The translations under genes were made by a program, and so were the position numbers. A model generated the notes under the pieces. It saw only the letters and a list, made by a program, of their open reading frames with translations. It was not told where the DNA came from and did no database searches. DNA of 64,000 nt, taken from NCBI RefSeq assembly GCF_007830235.1, contig NZ_VLKI01000006.1, positions 180,191 to 244,190 of the forward strand, written 5' to 3'. Origin of the DNA: Cytobacillus oceanisediminis (GTDB lineage: Bacteria; Bacillota; Bacilli; Bacillales; Cytobacillaceae). Positions 27,338-35,884 of the stretch are shown in pieces (the stretch's first letter is position 1; the number at the start of each line of letters is the position of its first letter).

Positions 27338-27488
27338 ATGTATTACCCCCTCTTTCATTAAACATCATATACCAAGTGATAGGTAATTGTCGAAAAGTTT
27401 GAATTTTCATCCATCCTCACTTTTCTCACAATTTCTATATTAATACAACCTTTTATATAAGTAAATAACAAGAAAGTTATTGTTTCTG

Positions 27489-27503
27489 ATAAGTTTTTCT
27501 TAT
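27489..27503. promoter_or_regulatory. CcpC-type dyad upstream of citB
   Basis: ATAAGTTTTTCTTAT fits the ATAA-N7-TTAT dyad bound by the citrate-sensing regulator CcpC at B. subtilis citB. It is 152 nt from the start codon. A related, less exact element (ATAACAAGAAAGTTAT) lies nearby. Confidence 0.55.
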
Positions 27504-27547
27504 AGTAATTTTCATTTTAACCATTTTAATGGTTAAAATGCGATAAA

Positions 27548-27562
27548 TGAAAGCGTTTTTCA
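27548..27562. promoter_or_regulatory. cre-like sequence upstream of citB
   Basis: TGAAAGCGTTTTTCA resembles a catabolite-responsive element with a one-base spacing difference. CcpA control of citB is known in B. subtilis; here it is inference from the match alone. The rest of the 27338-27692 gap is A/T-rich with no gene. Confidence 0.35.
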
Positions 27563-27692
27563 ATTAGGGACTTAAATTTTCCATTCTAGGTTATTATGCT
27601 GAAAAAATAAATAAAACATTAGCTCTACTTTGGAATTTCATCATAATTTGTCATAATCCAAGGAAAAATACCTTCTACGGAGGTGATTTTCT

Positions 27693-27842
27693 ATGGCTAA
27701 ACGAAAAGTAAATCATATCATTGAGGGCATGAATGCAGCAAAGGGGCAGGGCATGGGTACTGGATACAATGAAGAATTCTCCAATGAACCATTAACCGAA
27801 GCGCAAAAACAAAATAATAAAAAGCGGAAGAAAAACCAGTAA
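27693..27842 (+). CDS. sspO: Small acid-soluble spore protein O
   Basis: 49 residues, [20 protein letters not shown] followed by [20 protein letters not shown], with a Lys-rich end, closely matching SspO. ACGGAGGTGATTTT provides a near-perfect ribosome site. As in B. subtilis it is divergent from citB. Expression in the forespore is expected from the family. Confidence 0.93.
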   Translation: MAKRKVNHIIEGMNAAKGQGMGTGYNEEFSNEPLTEAQKQNNKKRKKNQ

Positions 27843-27860
27843 TTTAATGATAAATAATAT

Positions 27861-27885
27861 AACCCGGCTAAGAGTTAGCCGGGTT
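27861..27885. terminator. Terminator after sspO
   Basis: AACCCGGCTA pairs with TAGCCGGGTT; T-rich DNA follows on the right. It lies between convergent genes and may serve both. Confidence 0.8.
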
Positions 27886-27905
27886 CTCCATTTTATTTCC
27901 TGCTT

Positions 27906-28163
27906 TTAATACTGGTTTACATCATCCACCATGGACTTTAAGTCCTGTTGGAATCGTTCCAGCTGTGCACGCTGGTGTTCAGAGGCAACTTCCAGTGCAT
28001 TTTCAATTTGCGCATATGCTTCATTTACTTCCTGCTTAAGATGTTTAAGCTGGTGGCCGTAGCTTGCTGAATCTCTAACAATTTCAGCATATAGCTCCTG
28101 TGCGTCCTCCATTCCCTGCTGTGCTGCCTGGAATGCTTGCTGTTTATCTTTATGGTATGGCAT
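27906..28163 (-). CDS. Small coiled-coil protein, unknown
   Basis: 85 residues, MPYHKDKQQAFQAAQQGMED and on, almost entirely helical with heptad-like Leu/Ala/Ile pattern (LKHLKQEVNEAYAQIENALE). Rich in Gln, Glu and Ala. The ATG at 28163 follows AGGAGTGAAC; a longer frame to 28208 has no ribosome site. I do not recognise the family; position between sspO and sspP may hint at a sporulation role but this is only a guess. Confidence 0.6.
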   Translation of the reverse strand: MPYHKDKQQAFQAAQQGMEDAQELYAEIVRDSASYGHQLKHLKQEVNEAYAQIENALEVASEHQRAQLERFQQDLKSMVDDVNQY

Positions 28164-28361
28164 ACCTTGTTCACTCCTAATAAAAATTTGTACCATTAAA
28201 TTGCGCATTAGCCGTTAAAAATATTCCGCAAAATGGTTTAGGAGCAAATGTTCAATTATAGCCACATTTTGCAAGGCAATTTTATCGAAAAAAAAGCCAA
28301 ACTAACACAAGAAATACAGGTGAAATTCACCTTATTTCTTTAATCATGAGGAGGGATTGAG

Positions 28362-28505
28362 ATGAACAAAAACAATGGCAAAGACATGAGAAAGAATGCG
28401 CCTAAAGGCCATAACGATGGCCAGCCTGAGCCTTTAAGCGGATCCAAAAAAGTGAAAAACCGCAACCATACAAGACAAAAGCATAATTCCCATCATGATA
28501 TGTAA
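28362..28505 (+). CDS. sspP: Small acid-soluble spore protein P
   Basis: 47 residues, [20 protein letters not shown] followed by [16 protein letters not shown] and a His-rich end. The [17 protein letters not shown] core is the SspP signature. GAGGAGGGATTGAG precedes the ATG. In B. subtilis sspO and sspP are co-transcribed; here a convergent gene and a terminator lie between them. Confidence 0.92.
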   Translation: MNKNNGKDMRKNAPKGHNDGQPEPLSGSKKVKNRNHTRQKHNSHHDM

Positions 28506-28518
28506 ATTTTTTAATATG

Positions 28519-28551
28519 GGCTGTGTTTAAGGTCATTTCTTATACAGAGCC
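28519..28551. repeat. Possible remnant of the MITE-like repeat (33 bp)
   Basis: GGCTGTGTTTAA and TTATACAGAGCC form an imperfect (10 of 12) inverted pair like the ends of the other repeats, but only 9 nt lie between them. No convincing target duplication is seen. Confidence 0.35.
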
Positions 28552-28561
28552 TAATTATAAA

Positions 28562-28588
28562 ACAGCTGCCGTTTTTAGCGGCAGCTGT
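28562..28588. terminator. Terminator shared by sspP and selA
   Basis: ACAGCTGCCG pairs with CGGCAGCTGT around a T-rich loop, located between convergent genes. Confidence 0.8.
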
Positions 28589-28595
28589 CGTTTCT

Positions 28596-29999
28596 TTATA
28601 TAGAAGATAATGCGTTTAAAATGTTCTCCTCTTCTTCTGCAGTAACCGTGCGCAGATCAATTAGTATTTCTTCTTTATGAATCCTGACAATAATCGAAGG
28701 AGAGAAGCCCGTTCTTAACTGCCGTCCTACATGCTCAGCTGAGTATTGTTTATGCTTTAAGACAGCAATCCAGGAAGGCAGCTCCACATCAGGCATTGTC
28801 CCCCCGCCAACTTGTCCTGCACTTTCCTTCATTGAAAAATGATAATTTTCCGAGAGCTTTTCTAGTTTATGAAGGAAATGTTCTGTTCGCTTTTGAAGTT
28901 CTTCCCTGGTTGTCAACACATCCCGAACAACAGGAATATTTTTCAGGCCAGCCTCGCCTTTTAAATAATCAAGGAGTGTCCCTTCAAGGGCTGCAAGCGT
29001 CATTTTGTCCACACGCAGTACTCGGGCAAGCTGATGCTTCTTTAATTTATTGATTAAATCCTTTTTGCCGGCTATAATGCCAGCCTGCGGGCCGCCCAGC
29101 AGTTTGTCGCCGCTAAACGATACAATGTCAGCCCCCAATTTGATGACCTCGCTGACAGCCGGTTCGTCTCCGATTCCCCTACTTTTAAAATCAAAAAGGG
29201 CTCCGCTGCCAAGATCCTCGTAAAAAATAATATTCCTTTCTTTCGATAAGTCAGCAAGCTCTTCTGTATCAACTTCTTTTGTAAATCCGATAATTTTAAA
29301 ATTGCTCGTATGAACTTTTAGAATCATCGCAGTTTCTTCGTTAATGGCTTTTTCGTAATCTGACAAATGAGTCTTGTTCGTGGTTCCGACTTCGGCAAGC
29401 TTTGCACCGCTTTCTTCCATAATACTTGATATCCTGAAGGATCCGCCAATTTCTACAAGCTGGCCTCTGGATACAATAACTTCTTTATCAACTGCAAGGG
29501 CTTTTAAGATAAAATAAACTGCCGCAGCGTTATTATTAACAACCATGGCGGCTTCCGCACCTGTTAACTCCTTTACAAGGCCTTCAACATGGCTATGCCT
29601 CGAACCGCGTTCACCTTCCGCCAGTTTGTATTCCAAATTGGAATAATTCATGGCTGTTTCAAGCATGTGTGCGGCAGCCTTACTGCTTAGACGCGCGCGT
29701 CCAAGATTAGTGTGCAGGATCGTTCCTGTCGCATTAATTACCCTTTTTAGCGTGTAGCCATAACGATATAGGATCGCTTCCTGTACCCTTTTAAAAAGTG
29801 TATCCGTGAATCCCTTCGTACCAGGATCATCATTCTCCCACCGGGCACCCAATATATCCTGTCTAATATCCGAAATAACTTCTTTCAGGATGTTTGTCAT
29901 ATGTATAAAATCCAGCCCATTCTGGGCCATTAGCTCATTGAACCTGTCTTCCTTTTGCAATTCATGTACAGATGGTATGTTTCTAAGTATATTTCTCAA
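28596..29999 (-). CDS. selA: L-seryl-tRNA(Sec) selenium transferase
   Basis: A 467-residue PLP enzyme that converts seryl-tRNA(Sec) to selenocysteyl-tRNA(Sec) using selenophosphate. Family landmarks are RNIPSVHELQ at the start, INATGTILHTNLGRA, VVNNNAAAVYFILKAL and SFSGDKLLGGPQAGI, whose Lys (about residue 299) should bind PLP. The start is taken as TTG at 29999 with GGAGGG 6 nt upstream, giving the normal SelA N-terminus; an ATG at 30053 has no ribosome site. selB and selD are not adjacent. Its presence supports the Sec reading of the UGA codons at 16091 and 30794. Confidence 0.93.
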   Translation of the reverse strand: MRNILRNIPSVHELQKEDRFNELMAQNGLDFIHMTNILKEVISDIRQDILGARWENDDPGTKGFTDTLFKRVQEAILYRYGYTLKRVINATGTILHTNLGRARLSSKAAAHMLETAMNYSNLEYKLAEGERGSRHSHVEGLVKELTGAEAAMVVNNNAAAVYFILKALAVDKEVIVSRGQLVEIGGSFRISSIMEESGAKLAEVGTTNKTHLSDYEKAINEETAMILKVHTSNFKIIGFTKEVDTEELADLSKERNIIFYEDLGSGALFDFKSRGIGDEPAVSEVIKLGADIVSFSGDKLLGGPQAGIIAGKKDLINKLKKHQLARVLRVDKMTLAALEGTLLDYLKGEAGLKNIPVVRDVLTTREELQKRTEHFLHKLEKLSENYHFSMKESAGQVGGGTMPDVELPSWIAVLKHKQYSAEHVGRQLRTGFSPSIIVRIHKEEILIDLRTVTAEEEENILNALSSI

Positions 30000-30091
30000 A
30001 AGTATCCCTCCAGCACTAGCCTGTTTATTATACCATTTTTCACTAATTAGCATGGAATGAATACTATAGAAAGAAGCAAGGGGGTAATGGA

Positions 30092-30490
30092 ATGAATAAA
30101 AAGGAAGATTTGCACTCCTTTAATTTAAGCGAAATGGAGAAATGGATGGAGAATTTTTTCCTTGATCCTATTACATCCTATATGGATCAGTTGACTTTTC
30201 GCATTGATTTATTTGAGACAGAGAACGAAATCATCATAGAAGCGTTATTGACAGACTGTGTTCAGAAAGATGTAACCGTTTCCTTAAAAGAAAATAAGGT
30301 CTTCATTAAAGCTGTTAAAAGGGAACTTCCCTTGGGAAAAAGTGGTCAACCCTGTATGCGGAAGGTAGAATTGCCTTTTAAGGTGATTAATAAAAGAGTA
30401 ACAGCCGCCTATTCAAATGGAATCCTGGAGATTTTTATTGCCAAAAACGAAGCTGGGCCTGGCTGTAATAGAAATATAGCGATTCCTTGA
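30092..30490 (+). CDS. Hsp20/alpha-crystallin protein, CotM-like
   Basis: 132 residues with an alpha-crystallin domain (about 35-120): FRIDLFETENEIIIEALLTD, DVTVSLKENKVFIKAVK, KVELPFKVINKRVTAAYSNG and ILEIFIA. B. subtilis CotM (130 residues, an outer spore coat protein of this fold) lies next to sspP and citB, so synteny favours CotM over a general heat-shock protein. The acidic C-terminal IXI motif of chaperones is not clear. The ribosome site is GGGGG 7 nt before the ATG. Confidence 0.75.
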   Translation: MNKKEDLHSFNLSEMEKWMENFFLDPITSYMDQLTFRIDLFETENEIIIEALLTDCVQKDVTVSLKENKVFIKAVKRELPLGKSGQPCMRKVELPFKVINKRVTAAYSNGILEIFIAKNEAGPGCNRNIAIP

Positions 30491-30560
30491 TCGAGCTGAG
30501 TTTGAGTATGCCTATTTTAAAAATAATGTTTACATAATATTATTATAGTCTCTTTTGACC

Positions 30561-30593
30561 GGTAAAAAAACCTTCTCCTATTGGAGAAGGTTT
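30561..30593 (-). terminator. Terminator of the SelW-like gene
   Basis: AAACCTTCTCC pairs with GGAGAAGGTTT; on the minus strand TTTTTTTACC follows. Confidence 0.85.
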
Positions 30594-30598
30594 ACGAA

Positions 30599-30835
30599 TT
30601 AACCTTGCATTTTTTCTATAATATATTTTGATTTTGGAAATACGCCTGTATCCAGTTTGGAATAAAGCTTTTCACCATTAACTGTCACTTCAAACACTCC
30701 GCCTGAGCTAGGAATCAGCTCCATTTTCACAATATCAGTACGGAAGTGAGAAAATAGTTCCTCCGCGAAACTCGCGGCTTTTGGCGCGTAGTTTCACATC
30801 ATGCAAAATTCAACAGTTACTTCAAATGTCTTCAT
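30599..30835 (-). CDS. SelW-like (Rdx family) selenoprotein, UGA = Sec14
   Basis: From the ATG at 30835 (GGGGGAATT upstream) 13 codons lead to TGA at 30794-30796, and the same frame goes on 64 codons to TAA. The product is a complete SelW/Rdx protein of 78 residues: FEVTVEFCMM-U-NYAPKAASFAEELF, with the family CxxU redox motif, then SSGGVFEVTVNGEKLYSKL and TGVFPKSKYIIEKM. A perfect 6-bp hairpin with a GTT loop begins 17 nt after the UGA. Thioredoxin-fold Rdx proteins are thought to act in thiol redox control. Its own terminator follows. The close selA gene makes Sec insertion far more likely than a broken gene. Confidence 0.9.
30763..30777 (-). promoter_or_regulatory. Predicted bacterial SECIS hairpin of the SelW-like gene
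   Basis: CCGCGA pairs perfectly with TCGCGG around a GTT loop on the minus strand. The loop starts 23 nt after the UGA and begins with G-U, the bases contacted by SelB in the E. coli fdhF element. It lies within the coding sequence. Confidence 0.8.
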
Positions 30836-30998
30836 GTTAATTCCCCCGTATGTATAGTTGCTTAAAATGTAAATATATTGACATTTTAGTACAAACAGCT
30901 TTTCAGTGCAAACCGTAATTTTTAAAGGGGGTACGGCTTGCCATTACTTTGAAAATAAAGCAAGATAAAAATGTACTGCGTAATTATGAGGTGATTTT

Positions 30999-31742
30999 AT
31001 GAAAATACACGAATACCTAAACCGTTTATCTGTACCAGCAGAAAAAAACCCGGATTTAAAGTATCTGACTCAACTGCAGCAAAGCCATATGGAGAGTATC
31101 CCTTTTGAAAACCTTGATGTAACTAGAAAGGTTCCTATCGAGCTTGACGTTGATTCTTTTTATGAAAAAATTATGGTGCGGAACCGTGGGGGCTTTTGTT
31201 ATGAATTAAACGGTCTCTTCCAACTGCTGCTGTCAGAGCTTGGCTTTCAAGCCCATTTAATATCCTGCACCGTAAAAAAGCCGGATGGCTGGGTTAGAGA
31301 AGATTCCCATGCAGCCATTCTTGTTTCGATAGGTCATTTTCCTTACTTGGTAGATGTTGGTTTTGGAGATTCTGTCCGCCAGCCGATGCCTTTATCCGGT
31401 GAAGAAAAGTCAGATGTAAGCGGATCTTACAGGATAAAAGAGATCGGGAAGGGCATTTTTAACCTTGAAAGAATGGAGAATGAAAATTGGAAAACCCTTT
31501 ACCGTTTTTCCGATAAGCCTAAACAGCTCCATGACTTTGCTGAAGCTTGCCTCTTTAATCAAACTTCACCTGAATCACATTTCACTCATGGCGATCTTGC
31601 TACTATTGCAACCAAAAATGGCCGCGTCACTCTTGCGGGACATATTGTCACTAAATCTGTAAATGGACAGAAAGAGAAATTAGAATTAAATGAGAATGAA
31701 ATACGCGAATATCTGCAGGAACAATTTCAAATCAAAATATAA
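30999..31742 (+). CDS. Arylamine N-acetyltransferase
   Basis: A 247-residue NAT that moves acetyl from acetyl-CoA to arylamines or hydrazines through a Cys intermediate. The catalytic triad is visible as Cys67 (RNRGGFCYELNGLF), His104 (EDSHAAILV) and Asp119 (YLVDVGFGDS). Also typical is MESIPFENLDV near residue 31. Length is a little under the usual 260-280. A GAGGTGATTTT ribosome site precedes the ATG, and a strong terminator follows. Confidence 0.9.
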   Translation: MKIHEYLNRLSVPAEKNPDLKYLTQLQQSHMESIPFENLDVTRKVPIELDVDSFYEKIMVRNRGGFCYELNGLFQLLLSELGFQAHLISCTVKKPDGWVREDSHAAILVSIGHFPYLVDVGFGDSVRQPMPLSGEEKSDVSGSYRIKEIGKGIFNLERMENENWKTLYRFSDKPKQLHDFAEACLFNQTSPESHFTHGDLATIATKNGRVTLAGHIVTKSVNGQKEKLELNENEIREYLQEQFQIKI

Positions 31743-31771
31743 AAGGACAGCTTTATAGGCTGTCCTTTTGT
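31741..31771. terminator. Bidirectional terminator between nat and tdh
   Basis: AAAAGGACAGC pairs with GCTGTCCTTTT across a short loop; T-rich DNA follows on the right and A-rich DNA on the left. Confidence 0.85.
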
Positions 31772-31777
31772 GTTTTA

Positions 31778-32719
31778 TCATTTTGTCTTTAGCTTATCAA
31801 GCATATCTGCTGTCATTTTTGCCAGATCATATTCTGCTTTGAAGCCCCACTCTTCTTTTGCTGCCGATGAGTCAATCGAATTTGGCCAGCTGTCAGCAAT
31901 CGCCTGGCGGACAGGATCAACATCGTAAGAAATCTCAAAATTAGGGATATGCTTGCGGATTTCCGCGGCAATCTGCTCCGGTTCAAAGCTCATTGCTGTC
32001 ACGTTAAAGGAATTTCGGTGACTCAAATTATCAGCGTCCGCTTCCATTAAGTCTACGATCGCATTTAATGCGTCCGGCATATACATCATATCCATATAGG
32101 TGCCTTTATCGATATAGGAGGTGTAACGGCCATTTTTAATGGCTTCATAATAGATTTCAACAGCGTAATCCGTTGTTCCGCCCCCCGGAGGAGTAACGTA
32201 AGAGATTAAGCCAGGGAAACGCAATCCTCTCGTATCAACACCGAATTTGTGGTAATAGTAGTCTGATAACAATTCGCCGGCCACTTTGTTTACGCCATAC
32301 ATGGTAGTCGGCCTGTGGATGGTATCCTGTGGTGTATTGTCTTTAGGCGTGGAAGGTCCGAATGCGCCAATGGAACTTGGCGTAAAGAATTGTGCTTTGC
32401 ATTCTCTCGCTGTTTCCAGGGCATTCATCAGTCCGCCCATGTTCAAATTCCAAGCAAATACTGGATTGGCTTCAGCTGTGGCAGATAAAAGAGCAGCCAT
32501 ATGAATGACTGTGTCAATATCATGTTTTTTTGCTGTTTCAAGCATGGTTTTTGCATCGGTTACGTCAACCATTTCAAAAGGGCCTGATTGGGCAGCTTCT
32601 GACTCACTTTTTCTGATATCAGTGGCAATAACATTATCTGTTCCATAGATGTCTCTTAATTTTAAGGTGAGTTCAGAGCCGATTTGCCCTAAAGCACCTG
32701 TAATCATAATTCGTTTCAT
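31778..32719 (-). CDS. tdh: L-threonine 3-dehydrogenase, epimerase-like type
   Basis: A 313-residue short-chain dehydrogenase of the UDP-epimerase-like threonine dehydrogenase group, oxidising threonine to 2-amino-3-ketobutyrate with NAD. Seen are the Rossmann [17 protein letters not shown], an [14 protein letters not shown] segment, SSIGAFGP and the catalytic Tyr/Lys in [11 protein letters not shown]. The partner lyase kbl is upstream on the same strand, which confirms the role. Repeat copy 3 lies between kbl and tdh, making the gap 295 nt. Confidence 0.92.
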   Translation of the reverse strand: MKRIMITGALGQIGSELTLKLRDIYGTDNVIATDIRKSESEAAQSGPFEMVDVTDAKTMLETAKKHDIDTVIHMAALLSATAEANPVFAWNLNMGGLMNALETARECKAQFFTPSSIGAFGPSTPKDNTPQDTIHRPTTMYGVNKVAGELLSDYYYHKFGVDTRGLRFPGLISYVTPPGGGTTDYAVEIYYEAIKNGRYTSYIDKGTYMDMMYMPDALNAIVDLMEADADNLSHRNSFNVTAMSFEPEQIAAEIRKHIPNFEISYDVDPVRQAIADSWPNSIDSSAAKEEWGFKAEYDLAKMTADMLDKLKTK

Positions 32720-32778
32720 TGTTTTCCTCCAACTTTTCCTCTTTGCCTATAAAGCTTTATTTTAGAAATTTTTTTATT

Positions 32779-32994
32779 AGTTCTGTTAAACTTGCCTGTT
32801 GATTTCTGCTTCAGAACACTCAGCGAACCGCGGGCGGCCCGACGCTCCTCAAGCACTAAGCCTGCGGGGTCTCCCTCTGATACGCATCCTCGAATAAACA
32901 CCGCATAAAGAAAATGCGATGCGTTTTCGAGGATCTCGCACCTTCCGCTCTAATCAACAGGGTGCTGAAATCAACATTGAGTTTTAACACAGCC
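32779..32994. repeat. Long MITE-like repeat, copy 3 (216 bp)
   Basis: Ends AGTTCTGTTAAA and TTTTAACACAGCC, inner CCTGTTGATT / AATCAACAGG pair, and the GC-rich CCGCGGGCGGCCCGACGCTC and TGCGGGGTCTCCC segments of copy 1. Flanks TTTTTATT and GATTTATT agree at 6 of 8 positions, suggesting an older insertion. It splits the kbl-tdh operon. Confidence 0.85.
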
Positions 32995-33014
32995 GATTTA
33001 TTAATAAACCCAGC

Positions 33015-34205
33015 TTAAATAATACCCATTTCTTTGCCGACCTTTTCATAAATAGCAATTGCGTTATCCAGCATCTCTTTCGTATGTGCTGCAGACGGCA
33101 TATTTCTCACGCGTCCTGTTCCCCGGGGTACTGTAGGGAATACGATTGATTTCGCATATACACCTTCTTCGTTTAGCTTTTTGCTGAATTCCTGGGTTTT
33201 AACCTCATCCCCAATAATGCAAGGAGTGATTGGGGTTTCGCTGTCACCGATATCAAATCCTAATTTCTTCAAACCTTCTTTTAAATAGTTGGCGTTTTCC
33301 CAAAGCTTTTCATTCAGCTCCGTACTTTCCATTAACAGTTCAATGGCTTTTATGCTGGCAGCAACATCAGCAGGCGTAAGCGATGTTGAGAACAAGAATG
33401 GTCTGCTGCTTACTTTCAGCCAATCAATTAAATCCTTCTTGCCGGCTACATATCCGCCGACAACACCGATTGCCTTTGAAAGTGTCCCGATTTGGAAATC
33501 AATTTTATCAGAAAGTCCAAAATGCTTAACCGTTCCTGCGCCTTTTCCAAGCACACCAGAACCATGTGCATCGTCTACATAAGTGATAAGATCAAATTCT
33601 TCAGCAATTTCCACAATCTCTGGAAGCTTTGCAATATCTCCATCCATTGAGAAGACTCCATCAGTGATAACCATGACTTTGTTGTATTGGCCGGATTCCT
33701 TGGCTTCTTTCGCTTTTGCTCTTAGGTCGTCCATATCTGAATGATTGACCCGGATAATTTTTGCTTTGGAAAGGCGGCAGCCGTCAATAATGGAAGCATG
33801 GTTTAATTCGTCAGAAAGAATGGCATCGTTTTTGTCCATAACCGCGGAAATCGCAGCCATGTTGCAATTGAATCCTGACTGGTAAGCGATAGCTGCCTCT
33901 GTATGTTTAAACTGGGCAAGCTTTTCTTCAAGCTTTGTATGCAGCTCAAGTGTTCCATTGATTGTCCGGACCGCGCCTGCTCCAACTCCATACTTTTCTA
34001 CTGCTTCGATCGCAATCTTCTTGAGCCTTTCATCTGTGGCCAATCCCAAATAGTTATTAGAGGAAAGGTTGATTAGCTCTCTGTCGTTGATTTTAATAAT
34101 AGGCCCATTTGGACTTTCAAGAGGGTCAATCACATTATAAAGTCCTCTTCCTTTCAAATCCTCAAGGTTTTCTTTTAAAAAAGAATCTAAAGTTTTGCTT
34201 GTCAT
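33015..34205 (-). CDS. kbl: Glycine C-acetyltransferase (2-amino-3-ketobutyrate CoA ligase)
   Basis: A 396-residue alpha-oxoamine synthase that cleaves 2-amino-3-ketobutyrate with CoA to glycine and acetyl-CoA. Family segments are [59 protein letters not shown] and the PLP-lysine segment [29 protein letters not shown] precedes the ATG. With tdh downstream it completes threonine-to-glycine degradation. Confidence 0.92.
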   Translation of the reverse strand: MTSKTLDSFLKENLEDLKGRGLYNVIDPLESPNGPIIKINDRELINLSSNNYLGLATDERLKKIAIEAVEKYGVGAGAVRTINGTLELHTKLEEKLAQFKHTEAAIAYQSGFNCNMAAISAVMDKNDAILSDELNHASIIDGCRLSKAKIIRVNHSDMDDLRAKAKEAKESGQYNKVMVITDGVFSMDGDIAKLPEIVEIAEEFDLITYVDDAHGSGVLGKGAGTVKHFGLSDKIDFQIGTLSKAIGVVGGYVAGKKDLIDWLKVSSRPFLFSTSLTPADVAASIKAIELLMESTELNEKLWENANYLKEGLKKLGFDIGDSETPITPCIIGDEVKTQEFSKKLNEEGVYAKSIVFPTVPRGTGRVRNMPSAAHTKEMLDNAIAIYEKVGKEMGII

Positions 34206-34497
34206 CTAAAATCCTCCTATACATTTTTTTAAAAATGTCGCTAACTCATAAACAATTGTATTTCCAGAGCGGACATTGAATTTACTGATTAGATAAGGCT
34301 ATGTAAAGGTTTCTCATTCATTACTTTATCACATTTTTTGAATTTGTACACTTATGGAGGACACATTTTAAAAATTCCTCTTTAAATAGGTTTCCCGTTT
34401 TATTAGTTTGTCCCTTTAATCCAAAAGTGTTTCATAATTGGTTAAGAGTATTGATTTCATATAATTTTTTGAACTCTAAACCTTGTTTTCTTCATGG

Positions 34498-34511
34498 TGA
34501 ATAAATATACA
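34498..34511. promoter_or_regulatory. ARG-box-like site upstream of arcA
   Basis: TGAATAAATATACA matches the TGAAT-WWWW-ATTCA core of an ArgR/AhrC box at 13 of 14 positions and lies 90 nt before the arcA start. The remaining 34206-34601 gap is A/T-rich with no gene and no clear promoter. Confidence 0.45.
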
Positions 34512-34601
34512 CAAAGATGAGCTGTTTACTCTATCAAATCCAAGGGAACCAATTCTACATAGTATAATTCGATCAGGCTTAAAGCCTATGGAGGTTATAG
34601 A

Positions 34602-35837
34602 ATGAAACACCCGTTAAATGTCACATCGGAAATCGGAGAGCTTAAAACGGTTCTTCTGCATAGGCCGGGGAAAGAAATTGAAAATCTTACTCCCCAATAT
34701 TTAAAAAGGCTATTATTTGATGATATTCCATTTTTGCCTGCAATCCAAAAAGAACATGATTACTTTGCAAACATTTTAAGCAATCGGGGGATTGAGGTTT
34801 TGTATCTCGATAAGCTTATGACAGAAGCTATTCAAAAGGAAGAAGTCCGTCTTTCTTTTATTGAAAAAGTTTTATTGGAAAGCCAGTCAAATATTAATGG
34901 ATCATATGAAACTGTAAAGGAATACTTGCTATCTCTTCCTGCCGATGAATTAGTCAGCAAAGTAATGGCTGGTGTTGTGAAATCTGATATTGAACAGGAT
35001 AAGAAAGTCCACCTTCATGAGCTGATGCCGGATCACTATCCATTTTATTTGGATCCGATGCCAAATCTATATTTTACAAGGGATCCCGCGGCGGTTATTG
35101 GAGAGGGCATCACCATTAATCGTATGCATGAACCGGCAAGGAGAAGAGAATCCATCTTTATGGACTACATCATGAATCATCATCCCCGTTTTAAAAGACA
35201 TGAAATACCAACATATTTTAAGCGGGATGATATTTATTCGCTGGAAGGCGGGGATGAACTTGTCCTTAGTGATGAGGTTGTTGCAATCGGAGTAAGTGCG
35301 AGAACATCCGCACAGGGCATTGAAAAGCTTGCGCACGAATTATTCCGCCGACAGGAATCCATAAAAAAAATTGTCGCAGTTGAAATACCGAAAATCAGGG
35401 CATTTATGCACCTCGATACTGTGTTTACTATGATTGATTACGATAAATTTACCTACCATCCCGCTATTGAGGACAGTGACGGCAGTATGAAGATTTACAT
35501 ACTGGAACAGGAAAATAATTCTGATCATCTGAAAATCACAGAAAAAAACTCTCTTACAGAAACGCTAAAAGAAGTATTGAATCTTGCTGAGCTAGTATTA
35601 ATACCATGTGGAGGAGGCTGTCCAATCGCATCGGCAAGGGAACAATGGAATGATGGCTCCAACACGCTCGCGATTGCACCAGGCGTTGTTGTCACCTATG
35701 ATCGCAACTACGTCTCCAACGACATCCTCCGCCAAAACGGCGTGGAAGTCATCGAAATCCTAAGCTCGGAGCTATCAAGAGGCCGCGGCGGCCCAAGATG
35801 CATGAGCATGCCAATATTGCGGGAAAATATCAGCTAA
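34602..35837 (+). CDS. arcA: Arginine deiminase
   Basis: A 411-residue deiminase hydrolysing arginine to citrulline and ammonia. Guanidino-group enzyme motifs are seen: [15 protein letters not shown] at the start, [39 protein letters not shown] and the catalytic Cys400 in GPRCMSMP. The full arc pathway normally also has arcB, arcC and arcD; none is next to it, and the gene is flanked by its own terminator. GGAGGTTATAG precedes the ATG. It may act in arginine use or acid tolerance without the kinase step. Confidence 0.94.
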   Translation: MKHPLNVTSEIGELKTVLLHRPGKEIENLTPQYLKRLLFDDIPFLPAIQKEHDYFANILSNRGIEVLYLDKLMTEAIQKEEVRLSFIEKVLLESQSNINGSYETVKEYLLSLPADELVSKVMAGVVKSDIEQDKKVHLHELMPDHYPFYLDPMPNLYFTRDPAAVIGEGITINRMHEPARRRESIFMDYIMNHHPRFKRHEIPTYFKRDDIYSLEGGDELVLSDEVVAIGVSARTSAQGIEKLAHELFRRQESIKKIVAVEIPKIRAFMHLDTVFTMIDYDKFTYHPAIEDSDGSMKIYILEQENNSDHLKITEKNSLTETLKEVLNLAELVLIPCGGGCPIASAREQWNDGSNTLAIAPGVVVTYDRNYVSNDILRQNGVEVIEILSSELSRGRGGPRCMSMPILRENIS

Positions 35838-35838
35838 A

Positions 35839-35873
35839 AAATTCGAGTGGTACCAGGTACCACCCGAATTTTG
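35839..35873. terminator. Bidirectional terminator after arcA
   Basis: GTGGTACC pairs with GGTACCAC over a single-base loop, extended by AAATTCG / CGAATTT across one mismatch, with a T-run on the right and an A-run on the left. Confidence 0.8.
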
Positions 35874-35884
35874 TCGATTGACTC

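Noticed and set aside
30599..30835. SelW-like gene as a pseudogene
   Set aside because: The UGA is at the redox Cys position of CxxC, followed by a perfect 6-bp hairpin with a G-U-led loop and an otherwise intact frame.
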